The position numbers and the translations under genes are program-made. The notes below the pieces were generated by a model. It ran no database searches and was not told the DNA's origin. It was given only the letters and a program-made list of their open reading frames with translations. Of a stretch of 64,000 bases of DNA, positions 45,667 to 54,723 are shown piece by piece. Numbering within the stretch: position 1 is the first letter of the stretch; each line of letters opens with the position of its first letter. The stretch is from Desulfofustis limnaeus (lineage in GTDB: Bacteria > Desulfobacterota > Desulfobulbia > Desulfobulbales > Desulfocapsaceae), in contig NZ_AP025516.1 of assembly GCF_023169885.1 (NCBI RefSeq), positions 1,302,001 through 1,366,000 of the forward strand, written 5' to 3'.

Positions 45667-46833
45667 ATGAAAATAGACAAAGGAAATTCTAAGCACTGGA
45701 TCTATTTACTGCGTAGTTTATTGATTATCATAATTACTCTTCCAGTAAGTGTTCTGCGAACGAAAAAAAATCTAATTTTATATGGCCATAAACTCAATGG
45801 CAATCTTTCTGCGTTATATGATTTTGTAAATGATCAGAATCTCAATTTCGATATTTTCTTTTTAACAATGGACCCGCGTTATTACCGACAGCTAAAAGAG
45901 GAAGGTAAAAATGTTTTACATATGGGGTCGGTATCGGATATGGCCCGAGTGGCGAGGGCAGGGGCTATTATAACAGACCATGGAATGCACACTCTTATCC
46001 TTTATCGACTTTTTACTTCTATCAGGTTTATAGACGTATGGCATGGCCTCTCATATAAAGGGTTTGATGCCCAGACATTCAAGCATTTGCATGGACATGA
46101 TGAAACGTGGGTACAGTCTGAAACGATGAGAGAATTTTATGTAAACAAATTCGGCTTTTCTGAAAATCAGGTCAAGGTAACGGGGTATGGGCGAGCGGAT
46201 CGACTTATTTTAGGTCAATATGATCGAAGCGCAATTCTTGAAAAATACCGATTACCGGATAGAAAGACCATTCTATTGGCTCCAACATGGACTCAGGATG
46301 ATAAGAACAGGAGTATTCTTCCCTTTGGGGTTTCGTTGGAGGCTTTTTTTGATGCAATGGAAGAGGTCGGTAAAAAAAAAAGTGCTACTGTAATATTTCG
46401 AACTCACCTGAATTCAGGAGATTCAATTAATGTTGATCACTACGATCATATAAGAGTAATGCCGTCTTCGCTGTATCCTGTCGCTGAAGAATTTTTATTT
46501 ATAACAGATCTGTTGGTGACCGATTGGTCGTCAATTGCTACCGATTACCTCGTGCTAAAGAGACCGACCCTGTTTCTTGATGTACCGGCACCATTTGCAA
46601 AAGGATTTACTTTGGGGCCGGAACACAGGTTCGGTGAGATAGTCACCTCGATGGATGAGATGATAAAAAGTATCGATACCTACATTAATGATCAACCGTT
46701 GTTCTTGTCAAAATATGAGCAGAAAATGATTCATACTCTATCTGCTTCATATGGAAGTACCATTGATGGTAAGGCAAGGGAGAGATATTTATTACATTTG
46801 AAAAGAATTCTCAATATTACAGACAAATGCTAG
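45667..46833 (+). CDS. TagB/TagF-like CDP-alcohol phosphotransferase
   Basis: Protein of 388 residues of the CDP-glycerol glycerophosphotransferase family. N-terminal hydrophobic segment (about 12-32), then ITDHGMHTLILYR, FIDVWHGLSYKGFD, LLAPTWTQDD and LLVTDWSSIATDYLVLKRP, the family's catalytic and nucleotide-binding motifs. These enzymes transfer a phospho-alcohol from CMP to a glycan. With a CMP-forming domain fused to PEP mutase upstream, the donor could be a CMP-phosphonate. Its TAG stop shares CTAG with the stop of the opposite-strand gene. Confidence 0.87.
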   Translation: MKIDKGNSKHWIYLLRSLLIIIITLPVSVLRTKKNLILYGHKLNGNLSALYDFVNDQNLNFDIFFLTMDPRYYRQLKEEGKNVLHMGSVSDMARVARAGAIITDHGMHTLILYRLFTSIRFIDVWHGLSYKGFDAQTFKHLHGHDETWVQSETMREFYVNKFGFSENQVKVTGYGRADRLILGQYDRSAILEKYRLPDRKTILLAPTWTQDDKNRSILPFGVSLEAFFDAMEEVGKKKSATVIFRTHLNSGDSINVDHYDHIRVMPSSLYPVAEEFLFITDLLVTDWSSIATDYLVLKRPTLFLDVPAPFAKGFTLGPEHRFGEIVTSMDEMIKSIDTYINDQPLFLSKYEQKMIHTLSASYGSTIDGKARERYLLHLKRILNITDKC

Positions 46834-48569
46834 AATTGAGTCTCTATCTGGATGTATGAATAGCCATTGAGACTTTTCATGGGATTCGCGACATTCTTAA
46901 AGAGTGGATACACTAATTTCTGGTGCTCTTTATTGAGCTGGTTGTACCAACCTGCTGTCAAGTTATCATTCATTATGATATGAGTTATTCCTTTTTGTTT
47001 CAGGTAGCTGATAATGTTTTCTGTCTTGCCAAAGTTATTGATGAACCCTGTTAAAACACTCGTTGAGCTATAGGGCTGCTCGAAGAGCGGTTTGAAGTTC
47101 ATGTAATATCCTCTGTTTCCTAAAAAGATACAAAGAACTTTAGTGTCTGACGATAACGTTTCGTTGGCATGTTGTATGACGGGAAATTCAGGACGATATG
47201 TGGTGATATAGTCTTCTCGTGATATCTTTTGAAAGATATATGGAAATGGGTTGACGGCAGAAAATTGTTCTCGAAGATATAAGGAATTATAAAGTAATGC
47301 AGTGCATACGAGTGTGAGAATTACAGCTTTGCTCCAAAACAAGTTTTTCGGAAATGAAAGCGTTATAGGAAATAAGCGGGTTGAAATTGCCTTTAATCCA
47401 TACATGGAGAGAATGATTAGAGGGGGTACGACCGGTACGATATACCTGATGCGCATAGCCTCTTGAAAGAAGGTAAAGAAGAAATAGAGGAAAGAAAAAG
47501 ATAAGAAAATGTACAAGTGAAAACGCTGTCTCGTGTCAGTTGGTTTTAAGATTATGGCAATTAAAGGGAGCAAAAGCAAAAACGGGTTGAGCTTTCCATC
47601 GAAATAGCGCGGGTCGTCGTCCTGTCCTTCAAAAAAGAACCTGATTGGCAGAAGAAGCGTTTGCCACCAAGGCTCGTTATAAAGAATTTTTCTAGAAATA
47701 AAAGCGTTGCTTCCCTTTTTGGTTACTCTCTTTAGCGTGTCGCTTAGCTCGATTGATTCTTCAGAGGTGCCAGTCTCGTCTGGGGCTGAGACGATATTTT
47801 GTATCAAAGTATTATGCAAAGGATAAATGGGATTTCCTGTCCAGAGATAATTTCTTACTAGCCAGGGTGAAAATGAAACTATCGTGGCTGCTAAGAAGAG
47901 AAAACCAAAATATAACGCCCTTGTATTGGAGCGGGCTGACTGGACTGCTCGGCGCTGATAGATTATGGGGACAAACAAGGTGAGAACAACGATTGCCACC
48001 AAGGCATTATACTTAGTTCCTGCCGCTAAACCACAACACAGCCCGGCTAAGATGAGATGACGGTAACGGAAACCATCATCTGCCCATTGGAGAAGAAACA
48101 AAAGGGCGGCAGTAGTGAAAAACACGACACCAAGGTCGACATACACGGTAATCGACAATTTGACGATTACGGGGATAGATAGAAAAAAGAGGCTGCCAAC
48201 TAATGCATAGAGATAGCCAATATTTGCTTTCAGGTAGCGAAAGATAAGCCAGGCGGTCAGGAGGGCGAAAAGGTAGTGAATGTATTTCGGCATGATATCG
48301 TTACCGAAATAAAGGGGGATCATATACAGCAGATCCAGGTTCATGGGGTAGTAGGAAAAGGGGATTTCCGGGATTTCGTAAATACCGCCGTGTTGCAGGT
48401 AGAGCTTGGGTACGAAGAGGTGGTGGGTGAGCGCGTCACGGTCTACCGGTGGTACGGAACCTAGGATGGTTGTGGAAACAATAAGCAGAAGGAGGAGAAG
48501 ATAGAGTCCAACCGTGAGGTAACGTGATGCGGGACTGGTCGATCCATGAGTGGATGGGGAAGGGGTCAT
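46830..48569 (-). CDS. GT39/ArnT-like membrane glycosyltransferase
   Basis: Polytopic membrane protein of 579 residues, about 11-12 helices. The first periplasmic loop holds SVPPVDRDALTHHLFVPKLY, with the acidic residue expected of GT-C enzymes using polyprenyl-phosphate sugars, and GLAAGTKYNALVA follows in a later helix as in PMT/ArnT families. It is the last gene of a three-gene minus-strand operon, overlapping the VKOR-DsbA gene by 4 bp. A role in glycosylating exported proteins is inferred from the pilus context. Confidence 0.8.
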   Translation of the reverse strand: MTPSPSTHGSTSPASRYLTVGLYLLLLLLIVSTTILGSVPPVDRDALTHHLFVPKLYLQHGGIYEIPEIPFSYYPMNLDLLYMIPLYFGNDIMPKYIHYLFALLTAWLIFRYLKANIGYLYALVGSLFFLSIPVIVKLSITVYVDLGVVFFTTAALLFLLQWADDGFRYRHLILAGLCCGLAAGTKYNALVAIVVLTLFVPIIYQRRAVQSARSNTRALYFGFLFLAATIVSFSPWLVRNYLWTGNPIYPLHNTLIQNIVSAPDETGTSEESIELSDTLKRVTKKGSNAFISRKILYNEPWWQTLLLPIRFFFEGQDDDPRYFDGKLNPFLLLLPLIAIILKPTDTRQRFHLYIFLSFSFLYFFFTFFQEAMRIRYIVPVVPPLIILSMYGLKAISTRLFPITLSFPKNLFWSKAVILTLVCTALLYNSLYLREQFSAVNPFPYIFQKISREDYITTYRPEFPVIQHANETLSSDTKVLCIFLGNRGYYMNFKPLFEQPYSSTSVLTGFINNFGKTENIISYLKQKGITHIIMNDNLTAGWYNQLNKEHQKLVYPLFKNVANPMKSLNGYSYIQIETQF

Positions 48570-49762
48570 TGCATAATCGACTTGAGTATTTCTGGTGGTA
48601 GGCTTCCCTGATAAACTTGCTCATCTATCACGTAACTGGGTGTTCCGGTAATTCCGTACCGCATCCCGCTGCGAATGTCGGCGAGCAAAAACTCTCTGAT
48701 TTGCGGATGTTTTGTAGCTGCTGTCAGTTCTCCGGGGGAAAAACCGGTCATGGCGGCCAGGGTTCTCGTATTGAACGGTTGCTTCTCTCGGCCGAGGGAA
48801 TAGAGAGCGTCATTCATTTCCCAAAATTTTCCTTTTGCGCCGGCATAAATTGCGATCATGGCCATCTTTCCGGATCCGATGTGGAACGGTTCTGGAACGA
48901 TGAGAGCATTAAATTCATGATCCATGGGATAGTGATGATGGACCAATCTTAGTGTATCAGGGTACTCGTTCACGAGCTGTCTGAGGAACAGATGCATTTT
49001 TCCGCATTGAAAACACTGGTAGTCCGCATATTCGTGGATGGTTACCGTTGGATTATCGGCGCCGATCCAAGGGTGGCCTTCTTTGGTGATGCCATGTGAG
49101 ACATCAGTACCGGGACTTGGGAATGAGTAGAGCCAATAAGGGGATAGGAGAAAACGAAGCAGAATAAAGCCAACAATTAAAAGAATGATGCTGATTGTTG
49201 CACATCGATATTGGAAGAGCTGTTTTGCCCCCTTGAAAAAACCTGGAATAAATGAACCAGCGCCGAACCGGCGCAAAATTATGAAGCATAAAAAAAGGAT
49301 AGAAAAATTTATAACGTAGCTAAGGAAACAGAGAATACAATAGGCATTGATTTTGGTCGATGAAAGGTAGCTGAAATATACGGAAACGGTTGAGTAGAGT
49401 AGGCTCAAAGAGAACAAGACGTACCAGATAGAGACAGCTTCCTTTGATTTGCGAAAAGTAGTCGATAGAATGATCAAAAATAGTAGATAGGATCCAACGC
49501 CCCAAAGTGCTATGGGGACGCCGAAGAGTATCGACCAGGGGCTTTGCGAAACGGTGTCACAGTTAATTGACTTGGATAGGGCGCAGAAGCTGCTGAAGGA
49601 AATGTCGGTGTAATTTTGGACGTGTAGGTAGGCGAGGTAGACGGAATCGACAAGACCGAGAACAACCAGAATGAATACAGGGAGCGTATAATAATGGTAG
49701 GGACGCTTCGATTTTGTGTTTGGTGGGCTGTTAGGTAGAGCCTGATGAGTTGGTGCTGTCAT
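48566..49762 (-). CDS. VKOR-DsbA fusion, disulfide-forming protein
   Basis: Protein of 398 residues. Residues about 25-175 are a vitamin K epoxide reductase domain: four to five helices with the loop pair SKSINCDTVSQSPWSILFGVP and the active CILCF. After another helix, residues about 220-398 are a thioredoxin/DsbA domain with YADYQCFQCGKMH (CxxC near 250) and the cis-proline ITGTPSYVI. One polypeptide could oxidise substrates and pass electrons to quinone. It sits between two membrane proteins near pilA, whose product has two cysteines. Confidence 0.92.
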   Translation of the reverse strand: MTAPTHQALPNSPPNTKSKRPYHYYTLPVFILVVLGLVDSVYLAYLHVQNYTDISFSSFCALSKSINCDTVSQSPWSILFGVPIALWGVGSYLLFLIILSTTFRKSKEAVSIWYVLFSLSLLYSTVSVYFSYLSSTKINAYCILCFLSYVINFSILFLCFIILRRFGAGSFIPGFFKGAKQLFQYRCATISIILLIVGFILLRFLLSPYWLYSFPSPGTDVSHGITKEGHPWIGADNPTVTIHEYADYQCFQCGKMHLFLRQLVNEYPDTLRLVHHHYPMDHEFNALIVPEPFHIGSGKMAMIAIYAGAKGKFWEMNDALYSLGREKQPFNTRTLAAMTGFSPGELTAATKHPQIREFLLADIRSGMRYGITGTPSYVIDEQVYQGSLPPEILKSIMQ

Positions 49763-51839
49763 CTTTTTTGAGATTTGTTGCCGTCTCTAATGCTATCTGT
49801 TGAATGAGGGGGGAAATGAGGTCTATGTTGATTGGCACAGCCGCATACTCTGTGCGGGCTTGTTCCAAAAACGTCGTGAGGCTAACAATGCCATGGGCGG
49901 AAAGCAGCTGCAAGGTATAAAGCCTTGCTTTTGGTTGATCGCCAGCCATGAGGCGATTTTCGATCAGGCTGCTGAGTATTCGGCGATCGAAAGGTGCATT
50001 CACGAGTGCCTGTCCTAAAAACCATCTGCCTTGGCTGAAGTGACCTGCACTGGTCAAGGCTACACCAGTATTGTAGAAATAACGTTGTTTATTGACGAAT
50101 GTTCGTTGCATCGCTTGTTGATTGGCTTCTGCTGCTTCATGGGGCCTATTGAGCCAGAGCAAAATAAGCCCCTGCAAATTGAAAAATCTGCTTTGTTTGT
50201 CGTTTTTTGAGATAACGATATTGATTTGTTCGAGGGCTTCGGTGAATTTCCCTTGGAGTGTTAAGGCTTGAGCGAGATCAATCTGAGAATTGAGAAAGTT
50301 TGGATTACCTTCAAGCGATTCTTTGAAATATTTTTCAGCCTGTTCTAACAGGCCATAATTCATATATAATTTTCCAATATTGTCGATAAGTGCGGTTTTG
50401 AATGAAAGTCGAGGGTTTTCTTTTTCGATTGCGATTTGCAATAAACTGAGCGCTGTTTGAAAATTTGTTTGATTCTTCTCTTTTTTCCATCCGTAGATTT
50501 CACTGAGTTTGGCATACGGTCTCGCGTTTTCAGGAGCTTTGGCAAGGGCATCTGCCCACAAACGTTCCTCCGACGCCCATGCGCTGTTGCGAACATAGGT
50601 GCCGATACCGAAAAAAATCAGAAGAATAGGAATACTGGCGACACTACAGCCATAAAGCACCCTCATGTGGCGATAGCTGTAAGCGAGTACTTTATTCACT
50701 CCGACAGCAACTGGGAGGAATAAGAAGAGCGAGGGAAGATAATTGCGGTGTTCAAAAATCAACTCGAGAGGAATGATAGTTGATTCGATGAGATGGTTAA
50801 TAAAGAAAAACAGAATGGCGAAACTAATCAGAGGATATTTTTTCAGCTTGAACAGAGCAAAAATAATTAATACGAGAATAATTACGATTGAAGGTAAGGT
50901 CGTCCAGGGCTGAAAAATCGATGTGGCAAGAGGGAAACTATGATCGATAGAAAGACGCGACGGTGATGGGTAAAACAACAGAGATACGTAAAAAATGAGG
51001 ATGGCCGGTTGGGTTAACAGTCTTTCCTTAATCGAAAATGGGCGGTCACCAAATGGTTCGGGAGAAAATGGGATGTAATTTTTGGAAAATATATACATGG
51101 CTCCTGCGACGACAACGATAGCAGTGGCCGTACTGAGAATGTATAGAAAAACCTTTGAATTCTTGTTTGATTTATAAAAAAAACAAAGCTCAACCAACAA
51201 TAAGGTGGGTATCAGGGTGATGGCATTTTCCTTGCAGCCTATTGCCGCCAGGAAAAAGAGCATGCAAAACAATAAACGACTGAATAAGGAGATGGAATTT
51301 TGGGCGAGTCTTGCTAAAAGATATTGTCGTAACGCCAGTAGGTAGAACAAGGCCGCAAGAGACGCCATACGCTGGACAATATACGTTACCGCCTGTGTCT
51401 GAACGGGATTGATTGCCCACAGGCACGAGGCCAACAATGCGATGACATAAGCATCATGTTTTGAAGAGGAATTTACTCGATATATCTTGGTAAGTAATAT
51501 GGTTATCGTATTAAAAAGAAAGAGCGTCGAAAGTATGTGGATCAGAATATTAACTAGATGGTAGCCAAACGTATCTGCTTGACCGAAATACCAATTGAGT
51601 GCAAATGACAGCATTGATACGGGTCTATAGATCGTATCGTCTTTGACTGGATGGCTCCAAAATGTGCTAAAAAGGGTACTCGGGAAAATATTGTCTATTT
51701 GAATTTTGTGATTCTCGACGATGTTGGGAAGATCGTCTAATGTCCAGAGGGAACTGAAAGAGCTTGAATACACTAACAATAATATTAGTGCAAGAAAGAG
51801 ATAACCCTTTTTTTGGGGGATGGAAAATGTTGTACTCAT
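49731..51839 (-). CDS. TMTC-like membrane protein with TPR repeats
   Basis: Protein of 702 residues: about ten membrane helices (1-420) starting with a WTLDDLPNIVENHKIQ loop and YRPVSMLSFALNWYFG, then after the WASEERLWADALAKAPENAR hinge a set of tetratricopeptide repeats (about 440-660). This is the architecture of TMTC-type O-mannosyltransferases and related bacterial TPR membrane proteins. First gene of the minus operon; its 3' end overlaps the next gene by 32 bp. A role in glycosylating secreted proteins such as the pilin is plausible but unproved. Confidence 0.82.
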   Translation of the reverse strand: MSTTFSIPQKKGYLFLALILLLVYSSSFSSLWTLDDLPNIVENHKIQIDNIFPSTLFSTFWSHPVKDDTIYRPVSMLSFALNWYFGQADTFGYHLVNILIHILSTLFLFNTITILLTKIYRVNSSSKHDAYVIALLASCLWAINPVQTQAVTYIVQRMASLAALFYLLALRQYLLARLAQNSISLFSRLLFCMLFFLAAIGCKENAITLIPTLLLVELCFFYKSNKNSKVFLYILSTATAIVVVAGAMYIFSKNYIPFSPEPFGDRPFSIKERLLTQPAILIFYVSLLFYPSPSRLSIDHSFPLATSIFQPWTTLPSIVIILVLIIFALFKLKKYPLISFAILFFFINHLIESTIIPLELIFEHRNYLPSLFLFLPVAVGVNKVLAYSYRHMRVLYGCSVASIPILLIFFGIGTYVRNSAWASEERLWADALAKAPENARPYAKLSEIYGWKKEKNQTNFQTALSLLQIAIEKENPRLSFKTALIDNIGKLYMNYGLLEQAEKYFKESLEGNPNFLNSQIDLAQALTLQGKFTEALEQINIVISKNDKQSRFFNLQGLILLWLNRPHEAAEANQQAMQRTFVNKQRYFYNTGVALTSAGHFSQGRWFLGQALVNAPFDRRILSSLIENRLMAGDQPKARLYTLQLLSAHGIVSLTTFLEQARTEYAAVPINIDLISPLIQQIALETATNLKKDDSTNSSGST

Positions 51840-51968
51840 AAAAAAGGCGTGGTTATGGGATCATAAAATCTAATTCGATCTCCTTATAATATCTCCTTGA
51901 TTTGATTCATTATAGAAAAAACACAAAAGAAAAGATCAATATTTACTTGGTTTTGAGCGCTGATCAAT

Positions 51969-52017
51969 AAAAAAAGCTGCATATTTGCAGAGTGATGCTT
52001 TGCAAATATGCAGCTTT
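51969..52017 (-). terminator. Intrinsic terminator, originally of pilA
   Basis: Perfect 14-bp stem GCTGCATATTTGCA / TGCAAATATGCAGC (51976-51989, 52001-52014) with an 11-nt loop; on the minus strand it is followed by a run of T. It now lies directly behind the IS4 element; with both insertion sequences removed it falls about 20 bp after the rebuilt pilA stop. Confidence 0.9.
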
Positions 52018-52036
52018 ATGATTGTTTATTCTATAT

Positions 52037-53361
52037 CAGTAGTGTCCGGTTGTTAGTCGAATAAATTCAGTTGCTTACCGGGAGAGCTGGTCTCGGCATT
52101 GTAATCTCTTTCAGTAACCAACTGATAAAAAGGGGTTTTCTCAAAAACATTGACGCTCAAAATCTGTAAAATTGTGTAGAGACTTTCTTGCAGGTTGAAC
52201 CGCCTTTTCATGATGGCTACCAACACGTATACGGAGACCGCAATCCAGATTTGTGTTTTTACCGCGTTCTCCGATGTACCGAAAAAGTTCTTTATTCTGA
52301 GGTGTTGTTTGATCCATTTGAAAAACAACTCTACTTGCCAGCGGCTGCGATAGAGGTGTGCTATCGTCAATGCCGGTAAAGTGAAATTGTTGGTGAGAAA
52401 GACCAACGTTTTTCCTGTCTTCTCGTCGCGAAATTTTACCCGACGAAGTGCTCCCGGGTAGTCCTTTCTGGCATAGAATCCGGTAAGCACAATCGTTTGG
52501 TCGCAGATCAGGCCGGTGCTTTTGTCGATTGGGTGTGAGTAACGTCGTTTGTATTGGGTGTTCGATTTGGCACGAGTTACGAAGTGGGCAGGTACTTGAT
52601 TGAATTTGTTTAATCTTTCGAAGTCCAAGTAGCCCCGATCCATGACATAATAGGCGCCAACTTCCAGGGTTAAGATATCGAGCGCGTTGACATCGTGCAA
52701 TGTGCCGTCGGAGATATGGATAAACGTTGGGATGTTTCCTTTGAGGTCCAGGAGGGTATGGAGTCTGATCGCAGCTTTTGTTTTCCGGAATGCTGCCCAG
52801 GGAAAAACAGAGAGGCACAGGTCGATAGTGGTCGAGTCCAGAGCATAGATTGTCTCGTCGAGATCGTCGATGAACGAATCTTCTTTGTAGAGTTCGCGAG
52901 CGATTGCGATAAGATGTTGAGCTAACTCGGCATAAATCCGCCAGTCGCGAATTTCGTTGGCGTCGGCGAGCGTGGATTTGGAAACTCTGCCACGGATGCC
53001 CATATGATAGAGCTTCTTTTGCTGAGAACGGAGACACGCCTCGATATCGCGAAGACTCTCCCGGTAAGTGATTTGGGCAAAAGCCATGCACAGAAATTGA
53101 TCGAGGCAGGAAAACTTCCTTATTCGGCGTTCGCCTTGGTATTTGGCTACACACCGGCGAAAGGTTGGCAACGGCATGAACTCCATAACCTGCTTGAAAA
53201 TCAATTGTCCGGCAAACATGTGTACCCCCCTCCAGGGTTTTGCCGAAGAACTTCCCTAGAACGGGATAAGATTTCAAGTCGATTATGGTCATTTTGTCGC
53301 TAATGATATATTAATACAACATGTTACATCGTGCCTTTCAACTCTTAACCGGACACTACTG
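52037..53361 (-). mobile_element. Complete IS4-family insertion sequence
   Basis: 1325-bp element with perfect 15-bp terminal inverted repeats CAGTAGTGTCCGGTT, flanked by a 9-bp direct repeat ATTCTATAT (52028-52036 and 53362-53370). Contains one intact transposase on the minus strand. Only 19 bp separate its target repeat from the neighbouring IS5 element. Confidence 0.93.
52053..53219 (-). CDS. IS4-family transposase
   Basis: Protein of 388 residues beginning MFAGQLIFKQVMEFMPLP, with an IS4-type DUF4372-like N-terminus and DDE core: YALDSTTIDLCL (first Asp), YYVMDRGYLDFERL (second Asp region) and the Y-(2)-R-(3)-E-(6)-K signature as YRSRWQVELFFKWIKQHL. Full length without frameshift. A second long frame on the same strand (52141-53292) is a shadow. 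Confidence 0.95.
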   Translation of the reverse strand: MFAGQLIFKQVMEFMPLPTFRRCVAKYQGERRIRKFSCLDQFLCMAFAQITYRESLRDIEACLRSQQKKLYHMGIRGRVSKSTLADANEIRDWRIYAELAQHLIAIARELYKEDSFIDDLDETIYALDSTTIDLCLSVFPWAAFRKTKAAIRLHTLLDLKGNIPTFIHISDGTLHDVNALDILTLEVGAYYVMDRGYLDFERLNKFNQVPAHFVTRAKSNTQYKRRYSHPIDKSTGLICDQTIVLTGFYARKDYPGALRRVKFRDEKTGKTLVFLTNNFTLPALTIAHLYRSRWQVELFFKWIKQHLRIKNFFGTSENAVKTQIWIAVSVYVLVAIMKRRFNLQESLYTILQILSVNVFEKTPFYQLVTERDYNAETSSPGKQLNLFD

Positions 53362-53389
53362 ATTCTATATCTATTCTTTAACTACTTTA

Positions 53390-54723
53390 GGGCACCTTGA
53401 ATAATGCCATTTTCAATAAACGCGTTGTTGCGCCGTAAAAATCTGCACTCATGAACACCGTTTTTCGTCAAACTATGACGGCCATGAGACGATTTTCTGC
53501 TCTCTTGATCTCACGTATCGCTCTTTCAGGAGCCGGTGAGCGCCTTCTACGTTCTGAAGGCGCACGTCTGCTGTTAAGCGGTGGCCAGCAGTGCAAAACG
53601 GCTCACATTGTAAGCCAAATTGCGCAAGCCGATCTTGGCCCTGATTCTGACCATGCCAATCCCGCGCATCAGTGTACTGCCGGTACGCATGGCCATCACC
53701 CCGAAGACATGTTCGACACGGCTACGGATCTTCGATCTGGTCCGATTCGCCTGGCGCTCTTCGTCGGTCAGCTTTCGGTGCCGGTTGCCCTTGAGCTGCA
53801 GGTGTTCTTGAAACCCTTGTTGTGCCAACTCCTGCAACGATTCTTCGGAACGGTACGCAGAATCGGCCCAGACGTCATTACTGGTATTTTCCGGGTCAAG
53901 CAGCTCGGTAAACACTTGACTGTCATGGACACTGGCGTCGGTGACCTCATAGCTGCGAATGAACTTGTGACCGACGTCGATACTGACATGGTTCTTGTAG
54001 CCAAAGAACGCTTTGCCGTTCTTCTTGGTCCAGCGGGCATCGGTATCTTTTTGCCGGCGTTTCGGTTCGTCCCATGAGGTGATGGGTGTGCCGGCTTTGA
54101 TATCTTCGTTTTCTTCCCGGCTGTTGCGCTGAGTGGGAACGCGGATAATGGAGGCATCGACAATCTGGCCCTTTTGCGCACGAAAGCCATGCTCACGGAG
54201 GAACTGATCGAACTGGGTAAACAGCAGCTCCACCACGCCGGCTTTGGCCAGTTCATCCCGGAAGCGGAAGATGGTGGTGGCATCGGGCACCTTGGAACCT
54301 TCACGAATACCAAGGAACCGGGAAAACGAATAGCGATCAAGGATCTGATACTCCATGGCCTCGTCGGAGAGATTGTACAAAGACTGGAGAATCAGGATCT
54401 TGAACAGCAGGATTGGGTCGTAGCCCTTGGCACCGGCTGGAGATTTACGCGGTTTCTCAAGTGCACGGTTGATGAGGACACGGAACTGTTCCCAATCAAC
54501 CACCTTATTGAGTTCGATCAGGGGATCACCGGCTTTATCGATCCGGGAGAGTCGCTTGTGATAATCGAAGAGGCCGAATTGTGTCATGGCGCTATCTCTG
54601 AAAAGGGGGAATGAAATGGTGATATCATAACCAACGTGTTGATATTAATATATTTTCAGAGATTTTTCGCTGATTTTTTTGAATAATTTGCCAGATTTTT
54701 AGCCCCTATTTTTCAAGGAACCC
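53390..54723 (-). mobile_element. IS5-family insertion sequence within the end of pilA
   Basis: 1334-bp element. Termini GGGCACCTTGAATAAT (left) and GGGTTCCTTGAAAAAT (right, minus strand) agree at 13 of 16 positions. Flanking TTTA occurs at 53386-53389 and 54724-54727, a 4-bp target duplication normal for IS5. The right end supplies the last codons and stop of pilA. Boundaries are supported by the rebuilt pilin reading frame. Confidence 0.85.
53574..54587 (-). CDS. IS5-family transposase
   Basis: Protein of 337 residues starting MTQFGLFDYHKRLSRIDKAG. Domain order is IS5-like: N-terminal DUF772 (YDPILLFKILILQSLYNLSD), then QIVDASIIRVP (first Asp), DVWADSAYRSEES (second Asp) and RSRVEHVFGVM (Glu). 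Intact, so likely functional. It is read in the same direction as pilA. Confidence 0.95.
   Translation of the reverse strand: MTQFGLFDYHKRLSRIDKAGDPLIELNKVVDWEQFRVLINRALEKPRKSPAGAKGYDPILLFKILILQSLYNLSDEAMEYQILDRYSFSRFLGIREGSKVPDATTIFRFRDELAKAGVVELLFTQFDQFLREHGFRAQKGQIVDASIIRVPTQRNSREENEDIKAGTPITSWDEPKRRQKDTDARWTKKNGKAFFGYKNHVSIDVGHKFIRSYEVTDASVHDSQVFTELLDPENTSNDVWADSAYRSEESLQELAQQGFQEHLQLKGNRHRKLTDEERQANRTRSKIRSRVEHVFGVMAMRTGSTLMRGIGMVRIRAKIGLRNLAYNVSRFALLATA

Noticed and set aside
52141-53292. Second 383-codon minus frame across the IS4 transposase
   Set aside because: Out-of-phase shadow of the transposase with Ser/Arg/Pro-rich sequence and no DDE motifs.
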